DNA from: Lichenicoccus sp964245755
GTDB lineage: Bacteria > Pseudomonadota > Alphaproteobacteria > Acetobacterales > Acetobacteraceae
DNA length: 64,000 nucleotides
Direction: 5' to 3'
Assembly (NCBI GenBank): GCA_964245755.1
Contig: CAXTNV010000001.1
Location: forward strand, 62,001-126,000
Shown: in pieces, positions 34,143-44,045 of the stretch
Layout of the letters: every line of letters starts with the position of its first letter
Position numbering within the stretch: position 1 is the stretch's first letter
Translations under genes and position numbers: made by a program
The notes under the pieces: model-generated
Told to the model about the DNA's origin: nothing
Database searches by the model: none
Seen by the model: only the letters and a program-made list of their open reading frames with translations

Positions 34143-35415
34143 AGGTGTTCATCGCGTCAAAGAAATCCTGGTTGGTCTTGCTGTATTTCAGCTTGTCGAG
34201 CAGGAAGTCCATCGCGTCCATGGTGCCCATCGGCGACAGGATGCGCCGCAGCACCCACATCTTTGACAGGGACGCCTTGTCTACCAGCAGTTCTTCCTTC
34301 CGGGTGCCGCTCTTGGTGATGTCGATCGCGGGGAAGGTGCGCTTGTCCGAGAGCTTGCGGTCGAGGATCAGCTCCGAGTTGCCGGTCCCTTTGAACTCCT
34401 CGAAGATCACCTCGTCCATGCGACTGCCGGTATCGATCAGAGCGGTTGCGATGATGGTCAGTGACCCGCCCTCCTCGATATTGCGGGCGGCGCCGAAGAA
34501 GCGCTTCGGCCGCTGCAGTGCATTGGCGTCGACACCGCCGGTCAGCACCTTGCCGGAGGATGGCACGACGGTGTTGTAGGCGCGTGCGAGGCGCGTGATC
34601 GAGTCCAGCAGGATCACCACGTCGCGCTTGTGCTCGACCAGGCGCTTGGCCTTCTCGAGCACCATCTCGGTCACCTGCACGTGGCGCGTCGCCGGCTCGT
34701 CGAAGGTCGACGAGACGACCTCGCCCTTGACCGAGCGGGCCATGTCGGTGACTTCCTCGGGCCGCTCGTCGATCAGCAGGACGATCAGGAACACGTTCGG
34801 GTGGTTGGTCGAGATCGCGGTGGCGATGCTCTGCAGCATCACCGTCTTGCCGGTGCGCGGCGGTGCCACGATCAGCGCGCGCTGTCCCATGCCGATCGGC
34901 GACACCAGGTCGATCACCCGCGAGGTGAAGTCCTTGTTCTGACCCTTGCCTGGGATGGCTGCGGTCTCGAACTCCATCTTCAAGCGCCGCTCAGGGTAGA
35001 GGGGCGTCAGGTTGTCGAAATTGATCCGGTGACGGACCGCCTCGGGCGGCTCGAAGTTGATCGTATTGACTTTGAGCAGGGCAAAGTAGCGCTCGCCGTC
35101 GCGCGGAGCGCGGATCTGGCCTTCGACGGTATCGCCGGTGCGCAGGCCGAAACGCCGCACCTGGCTGGGGCTGACATAGATGTCGTCCGGTCCCGGAAGG
35201 TAGTTCGCCTCGGGCGAGCGCAGGAACCCGAACCCGTCGGACAGGATCTCCAGGGTTCCCTCGCCGTGGATCGCCTGGTCGTTCTCCGCAAGGTTCTTCA
35301 GGATGGCGAACATCATGTCCTGCTTGCGCAGGGAGGATGCGTTCTCGATCTGCAGCGACTCCGCATAGGACAGCAGATCCGAGGGCGACTTGGTCTTAAG
35401 TTCGGCGAGGTGCAT
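34141..35415 (-). CDS. rho: Transcription termination factor Rho
   Basis: This is a 424-residue hexameric RNA helicase. It has an N-terminal Rho-N helical domain, a cold-shock-like RNA-binding domain (GFGFLRSPEANYLPGPDDIYVS), Walker A in APPRTGKTVML, Walker B VLLIDERPEEVTDM and the Q/R-loop region DSITRLARAYN. Start MHLAELKTKSP is canonical. It carries a leader of about 260 bases before corA with no gene. Rho autoregulation through a long leader is known in other bacteria, but nothing specific can be read here. Position near the origin block is typical of alphaproteobacteria. Confidence 0.97.
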   Translation of the reverse strand: MHLAELKTKSPSDLLSYAESLQIENASSLRKQDMMFAILKNLAENDQAIHGEGTLEILSDGFGFLRSPEANYLPGPDDIYVSPSQVRRFGLRTGDTVEGQIRAPRDGERYFALLKVNTINFEPPEAVRHRINFDNLTPLYPERRLKMEFETAAIPGKGQNKDFTSRVIDLVSPIGMGQRALIVAPPRTGKTVMLQSIATAISTNHPNVFLIVLLIDERPEEVTDMARSVKGEVVSSTFDEPATRHVQVTEMVLEKAKRLVEHKRDVVILLDSITRLARAYNTVVPSSGKVLTGGVDANALQRPKRFFGAARNIEEGGSLTIIATALIDTGSRMDEVIFEEFKGTGNSELILDRKLSDKRTFPAIDITKSGTRKEELLVDKASLSKMWVLRRILSPMGTMDAMDFLLDKLKYSKTNQDFFDAMNT

Positions 35416-35675
35416 TCGGACGCCTCGAGTGGCAGGTCGGGTAAGGAGAGGGAACGAGCCGCGTCAGGAAATCGGCACGAGTGCGCGGACCTGAGCGGGG
35501 CGTCTGTCGGATCTACCGGAAGTGGCTTCCGGCCTTCATTCCAACGTCGTTCCGAACGGAGAGCAGCCTGGCGAGAGACGAAGGTGCCTGCAACCAGAAC
35601 GGGCGGACCTTAAGGCCGCTCGTCAGCAGTCGTCAATAGCCCATTCGCCGTGCCCGGAGCACCACATCCGGCCGC

Positions 35676-36647
35676 TCAGCGGGTTCCCAGCCACCCCTTC
35701 CTCCAGAACACGAGCAGCGGCCCGATCACCGTCGCGGCCATCATGCCGAGCGCGTAGAAGTATCCGTAGGTCCAGTTCAGCTCCGGTATATACTTGAAGT
35801 TCATGCCGTAGATGCTGGCGATCAGGGTGGGCGGCACGCCGATGAAGCTGACCACGGTCAGCAGTCGGATACCGTTGCTCTGCTCGATGTTGATGAAGCC
35901 CAGCGTAGCATCCAGCAGGAACTGCACCTTGTTGTTCATCTGCGCCACGAAGTCGTTCAAACTGTTGATGTCGCGCCCGATGGTGGCGAGCTGGGCGCCT
36001 GCCGTTCCGCGGGGCATGTGCACCGCGTTCTCGCCCACGTAGAGCGCGATCCTGCCGAGCCCCAACAGGCTCTCCCGCACGTCAGACAACAGGTCCCCGG
36101 AACGGCCGACATGGCGCAGCAGGTCGCGCAGCGCCCGATCGATGTCGCCGTGTTCGCGTGTGCTGGCTCGGAAGATGCGGTTCGAGAGCCCGTCCAGGTC
36201 GAGGCCCAGACGCTCGAGGGTGTCGGCCAGGCGGTCGACCATCGCCTCGATCAGCATGATCAGGGTGGCGTCGGCGCCGCAGCTGCCCTTCTGCTCGCTC
36301 ACCCGCTTGGCCACCGTGTCGAAGGTCTTGAACGCGGTGTAGCGGATCGTGATCAGCCGGTCGGCGCTGAGCACGAAGCCGATCGGCGTGACCAGGGAGG
36401 CCTCGTCGTCGAGCCGGCGCACCAGCGGCGTCGACAGGTAGAACACGCCATCCTCCATCTGCAGCCGGCTGGAGGTCTCGATCTCGTCGAGCTGCTCGCG
36501 CGTCGGGATGCGCAGACCCGAGACCTGGCTCGCGAGGGCGTATTCGGCATCAGTCGCCTCGATCAGGTCGAGCCAGCTCGCGAGTTCCGAATCGCGCTCG
36601 TCCCTGACCGGAACGGGCGCCCGGCCGGGCGCGTGGGCAAGGAACAT
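35676..36647 (-). CDS. corA: CorA family magnesium/cobalt transporter
   Basis: This is a 323-residue channel protein with a long cytosolic N-terminal part and two C-terminal membrane helices. The diagnostic GMN motif is in SIYGMNFKYIPEL at the end of the first helix. The C-terminus ends with a basic FWRKGWLGTR. It mediates Mg2+ (or Co2+/Ni2+) uptake as a pentamer. The ATG at MFLAHAPGR has GGAGGT upstream; a longer in-frame region is arginine-rich and rejected. It lies 260 bases upstream of rho on the same strand and is divergent from trpB. Confidence 0.93.
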   Translation of the reverse strand: MFLAHAPGRAPVPVRDERDSELASWLDLIEATDAEYALASQVSGLRIPTREQLDEIETSSRLQMEDGVFYLSTPLVRRLDDEASLVTPIGFVLSADRLITIRYTAFKTFDTVAKRVSEQKGSCGADATLIMLIEAMVDRLADTLERLGLDLDGLSNRIFRASTREHGDIDRALRDLLRHVGRSGDLLSDVRESLLGLGRIALYVGENAVHMPRGTAGAQLATIGRDINSLNDFVAQMNNKVQFLLDATLGFINIEQSNGIRLLTVVSFIGVPPTLIASIYGMNFKYIPELNWTYGYFYALGMMAATVIGPLLVFWRKGWLGTR

Positions 36648-36808
36648 GAGACCTCCGCATCGGGTGAACGAGCCTACAACAGCATAACCGCCCGTCTCCT
36701 TCGATCGGTCGCCGGTGATGATTCCGCAGCGCCTTCTCGGGCCCGCGGAGCGGGCGTGACCTGTGCGGCCCGCTGCGCTAGGAAGTCGGCGGCCAAGGGA
36801 GGTCTGAG

Positions 36809-38080
36809 GTGAGTGCACTCCAAATCGACGAGAATCCTGTCGCGCCGCATGCCGTAACTGCACTGCTGGCCGAACGAGCCAACACGCTGCGCCAGGGCCC
36901 GGATGATCGCGGCCGCTTCGGCATGTTCGGCGGCCGCTTCGTCGCCGAGACGCTGATGCCGCTGATCCTGGAGCTCGAGACGGCATACGAGGCCGCGCGT
37001 GCCGATCCGGAGTTCCGTCGCGACCTCGACTACCACCTGAAGGACTATGTCGGCCGCCCGAGCCCGCTCTGGTTCGCCCGCCGCCTGACCGAGGAGCTGG
37101 GCGGGGCGCGCATCTATCTCAAGCGCGAGGAGCTGAACCACACCGGTTCGCACAAGCTCAACAACGTCATGGGCCAAATCCTGCTGGCCCGGCGCATGGG
37201 CCGCACACGCATCATCGCCGAGACCGGGGCAGGTCAGCACGGCGTCGCCACCGCGACCGTCTGCGCTCTGTTCGGCCTGAAATGCGTCGTCTACATGGGT
37301 GCCACCGACGTCGAGCGGCAGCAGCCGAACGTGTTCCGCATGCGACTGCTGGGCGCGGAGGTGCATGCCGTTCAGAGTGGTGCCGGCACGCTGAAGGACG
37401 CGATGAACGAGGCGATGCGCGACTGGGTCGCCAACGTGACCGATACCTATTATCTGATCGGCACGGTTGCCGGCCCGCATCCTTATCCGGCGATGGTGCG
37501 CGACTTCCAGTGCGTGATCGGCGACGAGGCGCGTGCCCAGCTGCAGGAAGCCGAGGGCCGGCTTCCGGACACGGTTGTCGCAGCGGTGGGCGGCGGCTCC
37601 AACGCGATGGGGATCTTCCATCCCTTCCTCGACGAGCCGTCGGTGCGCCTGATCGGCGTCGAGGCTGCCGGCCGCGGACTGGACAGCGGCGCCCAGGCTG
37701 CAAGCATCAGCCGCGGCCGCCCCGGCGTGCTGCATGGCAACCGCACCTACCTGCTTCAGGACCAGGAGGGCCAGATCACGGAGGCGCACAGCATCAGCGC
37801 CGGCCTGGACTATCCAGGCATCGGCCCGGAACATGCCTGGCTGCACGAGATCGGCCGCGCCGAATATGTCGGCATCACCGATGACGAGGCTCTGGCGGCG
37901 TTCCAGCTCTGCACCCGCAGCGAGGGCATCATTCCGGCATTGGAGTGCGCGCACGCCCTGGCCCACGTGGCCAAGATCGCGCACGGCATGGGTCGCGAGC
38001 AGATCATCCTGATGAACCTGTCGGGACGCGGCGACAAGGACATCTTCACCGTGGCGGGGCATCTGGGCGTAACGCTGTGA
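36809..38080 (+). CDS. trpB: Tryptophan synthase beta subunit
   Basis: This is a 423-residue PLP enzyme joining indole and serine. The PLP lysine is in LNHTGSHKLNNVMGQ. The substrate loop ETGAGQHGVATAT and the phosphate loop VGGGSNAMGIF follow, and SGRGDKD is near the C-terminus. The GTG start is preceded by AGGGAGG. Its stop overlaps the GTG of trpA (GTGA). First gene of trpB-trpA-accD-folC, an arrangement common in alphaproteobacteria. No leader peptide or attenuator is apparent upstream. Confidence 0.97.
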   Translation: MSALQIDENPVAPHAVTALLAERANTLRQGPDDRGRFGMFGGRFVAETLMPLILELETAYEAARADPEFRRDLDYHLKDYVGRPSPLWFARRLTEELGGARIYLKREELNHTGSHKLNNVMGQILLARRMGRTRIIAETGAGQHGVATATVCALFGLKCVVYMGATDVERQQPNVFRMRLLGAEVHAVQSGAGTLKDAMNEAMRDWVANVTDTYYLIGTVAGPHPYPAMVRDFQCVIGDEARAQLQEAEGRLPDTVVAAVGGGSNAMGIFHPFLDEPSVRLIGVEAAGRGLDSGAQAASISRGRPGVLHGNRTYLLQDQEGQITEAHSISAGLDYPGIGPEHAWLHEIGRAEYVGITDDEALAAFQLCTRSEGIIPALECAHALAHVAKIAHGMGREQIILMNLSGRGDKDIFTVAGHLGVTL

Positions 38081-38937
38081 TCGGTCACGCCCACCGCATC
38101 AGGCACCGCTTCGAGGCGCTGGAGCGTCAGGGGCGCGGGGCGCTGATCCCGTTCCTGGAAGCCTGCGACCCGGACTTCGACAGCGCGCTGGCGATCCTGC
38201 GCGGCATGCCCGCCGCGGGTGCGGACCTGATCGAGATCGGGATGCCGTTCACCGACCCGATGGCGGACGGCCCGATCATCCAGGCCGCCGCAGTCCGCGG
38301 GCTGCGTGCCGGCGCCACCATCGGCCGCGTGCTGGAGATGGTGCGCCGCTTCCGCGAGGCTGACTCGGCCACGCCGGTGGTGCTGATGGGCTACCTCAAC
38401 CCGGTCGAGAGCTACGGCGCCGCGTGTTTTTGCACGGATGCGGCGGCAGCCGGCGTCGACGGCTTGATCGTGGTCGACCTGCCGCCGGAGGAGGCCGACC
38501 TGCTGGAGGCGCCGGCCAAAGCCCAAGGCCTCGACATCATCCGCCTGGTGGCGCCCACGACCAGCGACCAGCGCCTGCCCATCGTGCTGCGCGGCGCCTC
38601 CGGCTTCGTCTACTACGTCAGCATCAACGGGATCACCGGCACCCGCTCGGCCAGCGAGGCCGATCTTGCCGCGGCCCTGCCCCGGTTGCGCGTTGCGACC
38701 CGGCTGCCGGTGGCGATCGGTTTCGGCGTGCGCACGCCCGAGCAGGCTGCCGCGGCAGTGCGCGTCGCCGACGCCGCTGTCGTCGCCTCCGCCTTGATAC
38801 AGACCTTGGCCGCGTCGCTGGACGCCGAGGGGCGGGCCGGTCCCGACACCGTCCGGTGCGTGCTGAACCAGGTATCGGGCCTCGCTCGCGCCGTGCGCGG
38901 AGCCAGATCGCCAGAGAGCGCGGAGATGAGCGCATGA
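38077..38937 (+). CDS. trpA: Tryptophan synthase alpha subunit
   Basis: This 286-residue TIM barrel cleaves indole-3-glycerol phosphate. The catalytic glutamate and aspartate are in ADLIEIGMPFTDPMADGPIIQ. VDGLIVVDLPPEE and FVYYVSINGITGTR form other conserved elements. It starts with GTG in a GTGA overlap with trpB and ends in an ATGA overlap with accD, so the three are translationally coupled. Length agrees with the family. Confidence 0.96.
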   Translation: MIGHAHRIRHRFEALERQGRGALIPFLEACDPDFDSALAILRGMPAAGADLIEIGMPFTDPMADGPIIQAAAVRGLRAGATIGRVLEMVRRFREADSATPVVLMGYLNPVESYGAACFCTDAAAAGVDGLIVVDLPPEEADLLEAPAKAQGLDIIRLVAPTTSDQRLPIVLRGASGFVYYVSINGITGTRSASEADLAAALPRLRVATRLPVAIGFGVRTPEQAAAAVRVADAAVVASALIQTLAASLDAEGRAGPDTVRCVLNQVSGLARAVRGARSPESAEMSA

Positions 38938-39827
38938 GCTGGCTCACCACCTATGTACGCCCCAAGATCCGCAACCTGCTGGGCAAGCGTGAGGTGCCCG
39001 ACAACCTCTGGACCCAGTGCAGCGCCTGCAACCAGATGATCTTCGCCAAGGAGCTGGAGCGCACGCTCAAGGTCTGTCCGCATTGCGGCCACCACATGCG
39101 AGCGCTGGTGCAGGAGCGGCTGGCCTGGACCTTCGACGACGGCAGCTTCACCCGCATCGAGCTGCCGCGCGCGCCGGCCGATCCTCTCGGCTTCCGCGAC
39201 CAGAAGCGCTACACCGACCGGCTTCGGGAGAACCGCGCCAAGACCCATCTCGACGAGGCGCTGGTGGTGGCGCACGGAACCATCGCCTGCCGCAAGGCGG
39301 TGGTAGGCGTGATGGCCTTCGAGTTCCTCGCCGGCACCATGGGAGCGGCACTCGGCGAGGGCATCGTCGCCGCAGCAAGGCTGGCGGTGCTGCAGCAGGC
39401 GCCGCTGATCGTGTTCACCGCATCCGGCGGTGCGCGCATGCAGGAAGGCATGATCTCGCTGATGCAGATGCCGCGCACCACCATCGCGGTGCAGATGGTG
39501 CGCGATGCCGGGCTGCCCTACATCGTGGTGATGACCGACCCGACGACCGGGGGCGTCACCGCGAGCTTCGCCATGCTGGGAGACATCCAGATCGCCGAGC
39601 CGAACGCGTTGATCGGCTTCGCCGGGCAGCGGGTGATCGAGCAGACCGTGCGCGAGACCCTGCCCGAGGGTTTCCAGCGTGCCGAGTACCTGCTGCAGCA
39701 CGGCATGCTCGACATGGTGGTGCCGCGCGCCGAGATGCGCGACACGCTGGGCCGGCTGATCGCCCTGCTGTGCGCGGAGCTTCCTGCGAGCGAGCCGGAG
39801 CCCGGAGCGCTCGAACACGCGGCATGA
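38934..39827 (+). CDS. accD: Acetyl-CoA carboxylase carboxyltransferase subunit beta
   Basis: This is the 297-residue beta subunit of the carboxyltransferase that makes malonyl-CoA. The N-terminal zinc ribbon is visible as CSACN and CPHCG. The crotonase-like domain follows (FTASGGARMQEGMISLMQM, DPTTGGVTASFAMLGD, GFAGQRVIEQTVRE). It pairs with AccA, not in this window. Start and stop overlap trpA and folC. Membership in the trp-fol operon is a conserved alphaproteobacterial arrangement. Confidence 0.97.
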   Translation: MSWLTTYVRPKIRNLLGKREVPDNLWTQCSACNQMIFAKELERTLKVCPHCGHHMRALVQERLAWTFDDGSFTRIELPRAPADPLGFRDQKRYTDRLRENRAKTHLDEALVVAHGTIACRKAVVGVMAFEFLAGTMGAALGEGIVAAARLAVLQQAPLIVFTASGGARMQEGMISLMQMPRTTIAVQMVRDAGLPYIVVMTDPTTGGVTASFAMLGDIQIAEPNALIGFAGQRVIEQTVRETLPEGFQRAEYLLQHGMLDMVVPRAEMRDTLGRLIALLCAELPASEPEPGALEHAA

Positions 39828-41131
39828 GTGCCGCAGCAGCAAGTCCGGAGTTCGTCGGCCGACCGGGCGCGGTGCTGGAGCGGCTGCACCATCTCTATCC
39901 CGCCTTGATCGACCTCTCGCTCGGCCGGCTGCAGAGCCTGCTGACCAAGCTCGACCATCCTGAGCGACTGTTGCCGCCGGTGATCCACGTCGCCGGCACC
40001 AACGGCAAGGGCAGCACCTGCGCCAGCCTGCGTGCCATCGCCGAGGCCTCGCGCTGGCGCGTCCATGTCGGCACGTCGCCGCACCTGGTGGATATCCGCG
40101 AGCGCTTCCGCATCGCCGGTGGCCTGGTTTCCGAGGTCGCCCTTACCGGCGCGCTGGAGGAGATCGAGCGCGTCAATGCCGGCGCGCCGATCACCGTGTT
40201 CGAGGTGCTGACCGCGGCCGGTTTCCTGCTGTTCTCGCGCGCGCCGGCCGACCTCGCAGTGATCGAGGTCGGGCTCGGCGGCCGCTTCGACGCCACCAAC
40301 GTGGTGCCGCCACCCGCCGCCTGCGTCATCACCGCGATCTCGATGGATCACGAGGCGTTTCTCGGCGACCGCATCGAGCAGATCGCGGCGGAGAAGGCCG
40401 GGATCATCAAGCCGGGCACGCCCGTGATCAGCGCGCGTCAGACGGCGCCGGTGCTGGCGGTGCTCGCCAGGGCGGCCGCGGACGCGGGCGCTCCGCTGCT
40501 GCGCCGCGACCACGAGTGGAGCATCCACCCGCAGCCAGGCGGCCTGCGTTTCGCCGACGCGCATGGCGCCCTCGACCTGCCGCAGCCCAGCCTGCTCGGT
40601 GCGCACCAGATCGAGAATTCAGGGCTGGCGGTGGCCGCACTTCGTGCCGCCGCCCTGCCGGTACCTGCCTACGGCTGGGCCGGCATCGCCGCGACGGCGT
40701 GGCCTGCGCGCCTGCAGCGCCTCTCCGGACGTCTGGCTGACGGCCTGCCGGCCGGCTGGGAGCTGTGGCTCGACGGCGGCCACAACCCCGGCGCCGCGAC
40801 GGTGCTGCGCACCGTGCTCGACGACTGGACCGATCGGCCGACGCACCTCGTCATCGGCATGAAGCAGAGCAAGGACGCCCGCGGCTTCCTGGGTCCCCTG
40901 CTCGGCCGCGCCGACACCGTCCATGCCGTGGCTGAGCCTGGCCAGCACTTGGCTTTGCCGGTGGCGGCGATCGTGGAGGCCGGCGAAGGCCGCCCGATCC
41001 CGGGCCCGACGGTCGCGGAGGCGCTATCCGCCATCGTGGCCGGGAACCCCCCTCCGGGGCGGATCCTGATCTGCGGCAGCCTCTACCTGGCGGGCGAGGT
41101 GCTCAAGATGGATGGCTGGCAGCCGAGCTGA
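39824..41131 (+). CDS. folC: Bifunctional folylpolyglutamate synthase/dihydrofolate synthase
   Basis: This is a 435-residue Mur-ligase-like enzyme. ATP binding is shown by VAGTNGKGSTCAS, followed by GTSPHLVDIRERF, EVGLGGRFDATNVV and the C-terminal domain element LWLDGGHNPGAA. It adds glutamate to dihydropteroate and to reduced folates. The ATG overlaps the accD stop. Its last 34 bases fall in a 55-bp segment that is repeated beyond the 100-N gap; the gene itself is complete. Confidence 0.95.
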   Translation: MSAAAASPEFVGRPGAVLERLHHLYPALIDLSLGRLQSLLTKLDHPERLLPPVIHVAGTNGKGSTCASLRAIAEASRWRVHVGTSPHLVDIRERFRIAGGLVSEVALTGALEEIERVNAGAPITVFEVLTAAGFLLFSRAPADLAVIEVGLGGRFDATNVVPPPAACVITAISMDHEAFLGDRIEQIAAEKAGIIKPGTPVISARQTAPVLAVLARAAADAGAPLLRRDHEWSIHPQPGGLRFADAHGALDLPQPSLLGAHQIENSGLAVAALRAAALPVPAYGWAGIAATAWPARLQRLSGRLADGLPAGWELWLDGGHNPGAATVLRTVLDDWTDRPTHLVIGMKQSKDARGFLGPLLGRADTVHAVAEPGQHLALPVAAIVEAGEGRPIPGPTVAEALSAIVAGNPPPGRILICGSLYLAGEVLKMDGWQPS

Positions 41132-41307
41132 CGCGCTGCCTCCGCGATCCGCNNNNNNNNNNNNNNNNNNNNNNNNNNNNNNNNNNNNNNNNNNNNNNNN
41201 NNNNNNNNNNNNNNNNNNNNNNNNNNNNNNNNNNNNNNNNNNNNNNNNNNNNGGTGCTCAAGATGGATGGCTGGCAGCCGAGCTGACGCGCTGCCTCCGC
41301 GATCCGC
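41098..41307. repeat. Artificial gap: 100 N flanked by exact 55-bp direct repeat
   Basis: The 55 bases before the Ns (41098-41152) recur identically right after them (41253-41307). They include the end of folC. Exactly 100 N is a default gap size. The two contigs evidently overlap and were not merged, so the duplication and the gap are not real. Confidence 0.9.
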
Positions 41308-41335
41308 TCGCGCCTCGACAACCGGGAGATCGACC

Positions 41336-42997
41336 ATGCCGCACCACAGAGCCCGACTTGGCGCCATGCTGGCAGCCCTTGCTCTCGCCGGCTCGCCCAC
41401 CGCGCGCGCGGCCGATGACGGCGCAGCGATGCCGACGGCGAAAAGCGGACCCGCGGCGAGGGCGCCGCACTTCACGCCGCAGCAGAAGAGTTCCGACGGC
41501 TCGGTCACCGTGCGCGGCCAGAGGATCGACTACCAGGCCGTCGCCGGCACGCTGGTCGTGCATCCCAAGGACTGGGACGACGCCGACCCTGCCGATGCCT
41601 CCGATGCCGCTAGGCCCGACGCCAAGAATCCGACGGCGGAGGCGGAGATGTTCTACGTCGCCTACTTCAAGAAGGGCGTCCGACCGGAGGATCGGCCGAT
41701 CACGTTCGTCTATAACGGCGGTCCCGGCTCCGCCACGGTCTGGCTGCACATGGGCGCGCTGGGGCCTAGGCGCGTCGTCACCGCCGACGCCACCCACACC
41801 GATGCGGCGCCGTACCAGCTCATCAACAACGACGACAGCCTGCTCGACGCCAGCGACCTCGTCTTCATCGATGCGCCGGGGACCGGCTTCGGACGTATCG
41901 AGGGCCGCGAAAAGGAGCACGCGTTCTACGGCACCGATCCCGATGCCGACGCCTTCACCGGCTTCATCGCCCAGTTCCTGGCGCGCTTCGGCCGCTTCAA
42001 CTCGCCGAAGTACCTATTCGGCGAAAGCTACGGCACCACGCGCTCCGCGATCGTCGCGAGCCGGCTGCAGGAGGACAAGGGCATCGACCTGAACGGCGTG
42101 ATGCTGCTCTCGCAGATCCTCGACTATGACAACAGCATCGACGGGCCGCAGTACAACCCGAGCGTCGACCAGCCCTACATCCTCGCGCTGCCCAGCTTCG
42201 CCGCGACCGCCTTCTACCATCACAAGCTGCCCCAGGCACGGGACCAGCCAGGCGACCTGCGCCGCTTCCTGAGCGAGGTGGAGCGTTTCGCCCTGACCGA
42301 TTACACCAGCGCGCTGCAGCAGGGCACCGCACTGGACGATGCCGAACGCGATCGGGTCGCGTCCAGGCTGCACGACTATACCGGACTGCCGGTCGACTAC
42401 ATCAAGAAGGCCGACCTGCGCGTCAACGGCGGCGACTTCGAGCAGACCCTGCTGGGTCCCGAAGCGATGAACACCGGCCGGCTCGACAGCCGCTTCTCCG
42501 GACCTGCCCTCGACCCTCTGGCGGAGCGCTCGGAATACGATCCGCAGGGTGCCGCGATGTCGTCGGCCTACATCTCCGCCTTCAACGACTACGCGCGCAA
42601 GGTGCTGCATTACGGCGACAGCGATCCGGCCGGCGACGGCGTCATGGAGTACAAGGTGAGCGCCCACAACATCCGCGAGTGGAGCTTCACGCACCAGCCG
42701 CCCAACGCGGAGCGGCCAGTGCGCGGCGTGCCCAACGTGCTGCCCGATCTCGCCAACGCGATGAAACTCAATCCGAAGCTGAGAATACAGCTCAACCAGG
42801 GCTTCTTCGATCTGGGAACGCCCTACTTCGAGGGTGTCTGGGAGATGCGCCACCTTCCGATCCCCAAGAGCCTCGCCGGCAACATCGAGATCCGGCAGTA
42901 CGAGTCCGGCCACATGGTCTACGCCCACGAGGCGTCGCTGCGGCAGCTGCACGACAACGCCGCGGACTTCATCCGCCGCACCGACAACCAGCGATAG
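41336..42997 (+). CDS. S10 family serine carboxypeptidase, exported
   Basis: This is a 553-residue protein with an N-terminal signal peptide (MLAALALAGSPTARAAD region). The nucleophile serine is in FGESYGTTRSA and the oxyanion region in FVYNGGPGSATVWLHMG. C-terminal conserved YESGHMVYAHE holds the histidine. Such exported carboxypeptidases trim peptides from the C-terminus in the periplasm. The ATG follows CGGGAGAT. After removal of the false gap it lies about 50 bases from the folC stop, so it may belong to the same transcript or have its own promoter. Confidence 0.9.
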   Translation: MPHHRARLGAMLAALALAGSPTARAADDGAAMPTAKSGPAARAPHFTPQQKSSDGSVTVRGQRIDYQAVAGTLVVHPKDWDDADPADASDAARPDAKNPTAEAEMFYVAYFKKGVRPEDRPITFVYNGGPGSATVWLHMGALGPRRVVTADATHTDAAPYQLINNDDSLLDASDLVFIDAPGTGFGRIEGREKEHAFYGTDPDADAFTGFIAQFLARFGRFNSPKYLFGESYGTTRSAIVASRLQEDKGIDLNGVMLLSQILDYDNSIDGPQYNPSVDQPYILALPSFAATAFYHHKLPQARDQPGDLRRFLSEVERFALTDYTSALQQGTALDDAERDRVASRLHDYTGLPVDYIKKADLRVNGGDFEQTLLGPEAMNTGRLDSRFSGPALDPLAERSEYDPQGAAMSSAYISAFNDYARKVLHYGDSDPAGDGVMEYKVSAHNIREWSFTHQPPNAERPVRGVPNVLPDLANAMKLNPKLRIQLNQGFFDLGTPYFEGVWEMRHLPIPKSLAGNIEIRQYESGHMVYAHEASLRQLHDNAADFIRRTDNQR

Positions 42998-43069
42998 CAC
43001 CACAGCTGCGGTTGCCTTTGCCGCCGCATCGCGGTTTGCTCGGACCAGCTCCTGAGAACGAGGACCACC

Positions 43070-44023
43070 ATGCGCAAGGTCATCTTCGACACCGATCCGG
43101 GCGTGGATGACGCGATGGCCCTCGCCCTGCTGACGCGGCGGCCGGAGCTCGAGCTGATCGGCGTCACCACCGTGCTCGGCAATGCGGGCATCGAGACGGT
43201 GACCCGCAACGCGCTGTTCCTCAAGGATCGGCTGGGGTTCTCGGCGCCGGTGGCACAGGGTTCGGGCGTCACCCTGCTCGGCAAGCACGGCCAGCATGCG
43301 CATCACGTGCATGGCGAGCACGCGCTGGGCGGCATCGGCATTCCGCATACGCTGTCCAGCCGCGTCGACGGCCGGCGCGGCCATCGCATGATGATCGACC
43401 TGATCCGCAGCTTCCCGGGCGAGGTGACGATCATCGCGGTCGGCCGCATGACCAACCTAGCCCGGGCGCTGGACAAGGATCCCGAGATCGCGCGGCTGGT
43501 GCAGGGCGTGATCGTGATGGGCGGCGCATTCGGCACCAACGGCCACTCCGGCAACGTCTCCCCGGTGGCCGAGGCCAATATCGCCGGCGATCCGGACGCG
43601 GCGGACGCGGTGTTCACGGCGCACTGGCCGGTCACGATCGTGGGCCTCGACGTCACGCAGGAGGTGGTGCTCGGCGCGGCCCTGCTCGACCGGCTGCGCG
43701 ACGCCGGCGGCGAGCTGGGACGGCTGCTGCACGAGCTGTCGCAGACCTATCTCGGCTTCCATCAGCGCACCCGCAAGCTCGACGGGATCTTCGCGCATGA
43801 CAGCCTGGCGGTCGCCTACGCGGTCGATCCGACCCTGTTCACCCTGCGTGAAGGCCCGGTGCGTGTGATCTGTGGCGGCTTGGCTTCCGGCCAGACCATC
43901 CAGAAGCCGGAGCGACCGCCCTTCCCGACTCCCGCCTGGGATCCGCACCCGTCGCAATATGTGTGCACCGGCGTCGACCCGGCGCGGGTGCTGGCGCTGA
44001 TCGAGCAGAGCTTCCTGGGCTGA
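43070..44023 (+). CDS. Nucleoside hydrolase (inosine/uridine-preferring type)
   Basis: This is a 317-residue protein with the calcium-binding DTDPGVDDAMAL at the N-terminus and VIVMGGAFGTNGHSGNVSPVAEANIAGDPDAA in two parts, typical of IUNH enzymes that hydrolyse ribonucleosides to base and ribose. The catalytic histidine region is FAHDSLAVAYAVDP. It lies 72 bases after the S10 peptidase with a GAGGA ribosome-binding site. A nucleoside salvage role is expected; base preference cannot be read. Confidence 0.9.
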   Translation: MRKVIFDTDPGVDDAMALALLTRRPELELIGVTTVLGNAGIETVTRNALFLKDRLGFSAPVAQGSGVTLLGKHGQHAHHVHGEHALGGIGIPHTLSSRVDGRRGHRMMIDLIRSFPGEVTIIAVGRMTNLARALDKDPEIARLVQGVIVMGGAFGTNGHSGNVSPVAEANIAGDPDAADAVFTAHWPVTIVGLDVTQEVVLGAALLDRLRDAGGELGRLLHELSQTYLGFHQRTRKLDGIFAHDSLAVAYAVDPTLFTLREGPVRVICGGLASGQTIQKPERPPFPTPAWDPHPSQYVCTGVDPARVLALIEQSFLG

Positions 44024-44045
44024 TCCCGCGTCGGCCGGCTCCGGC

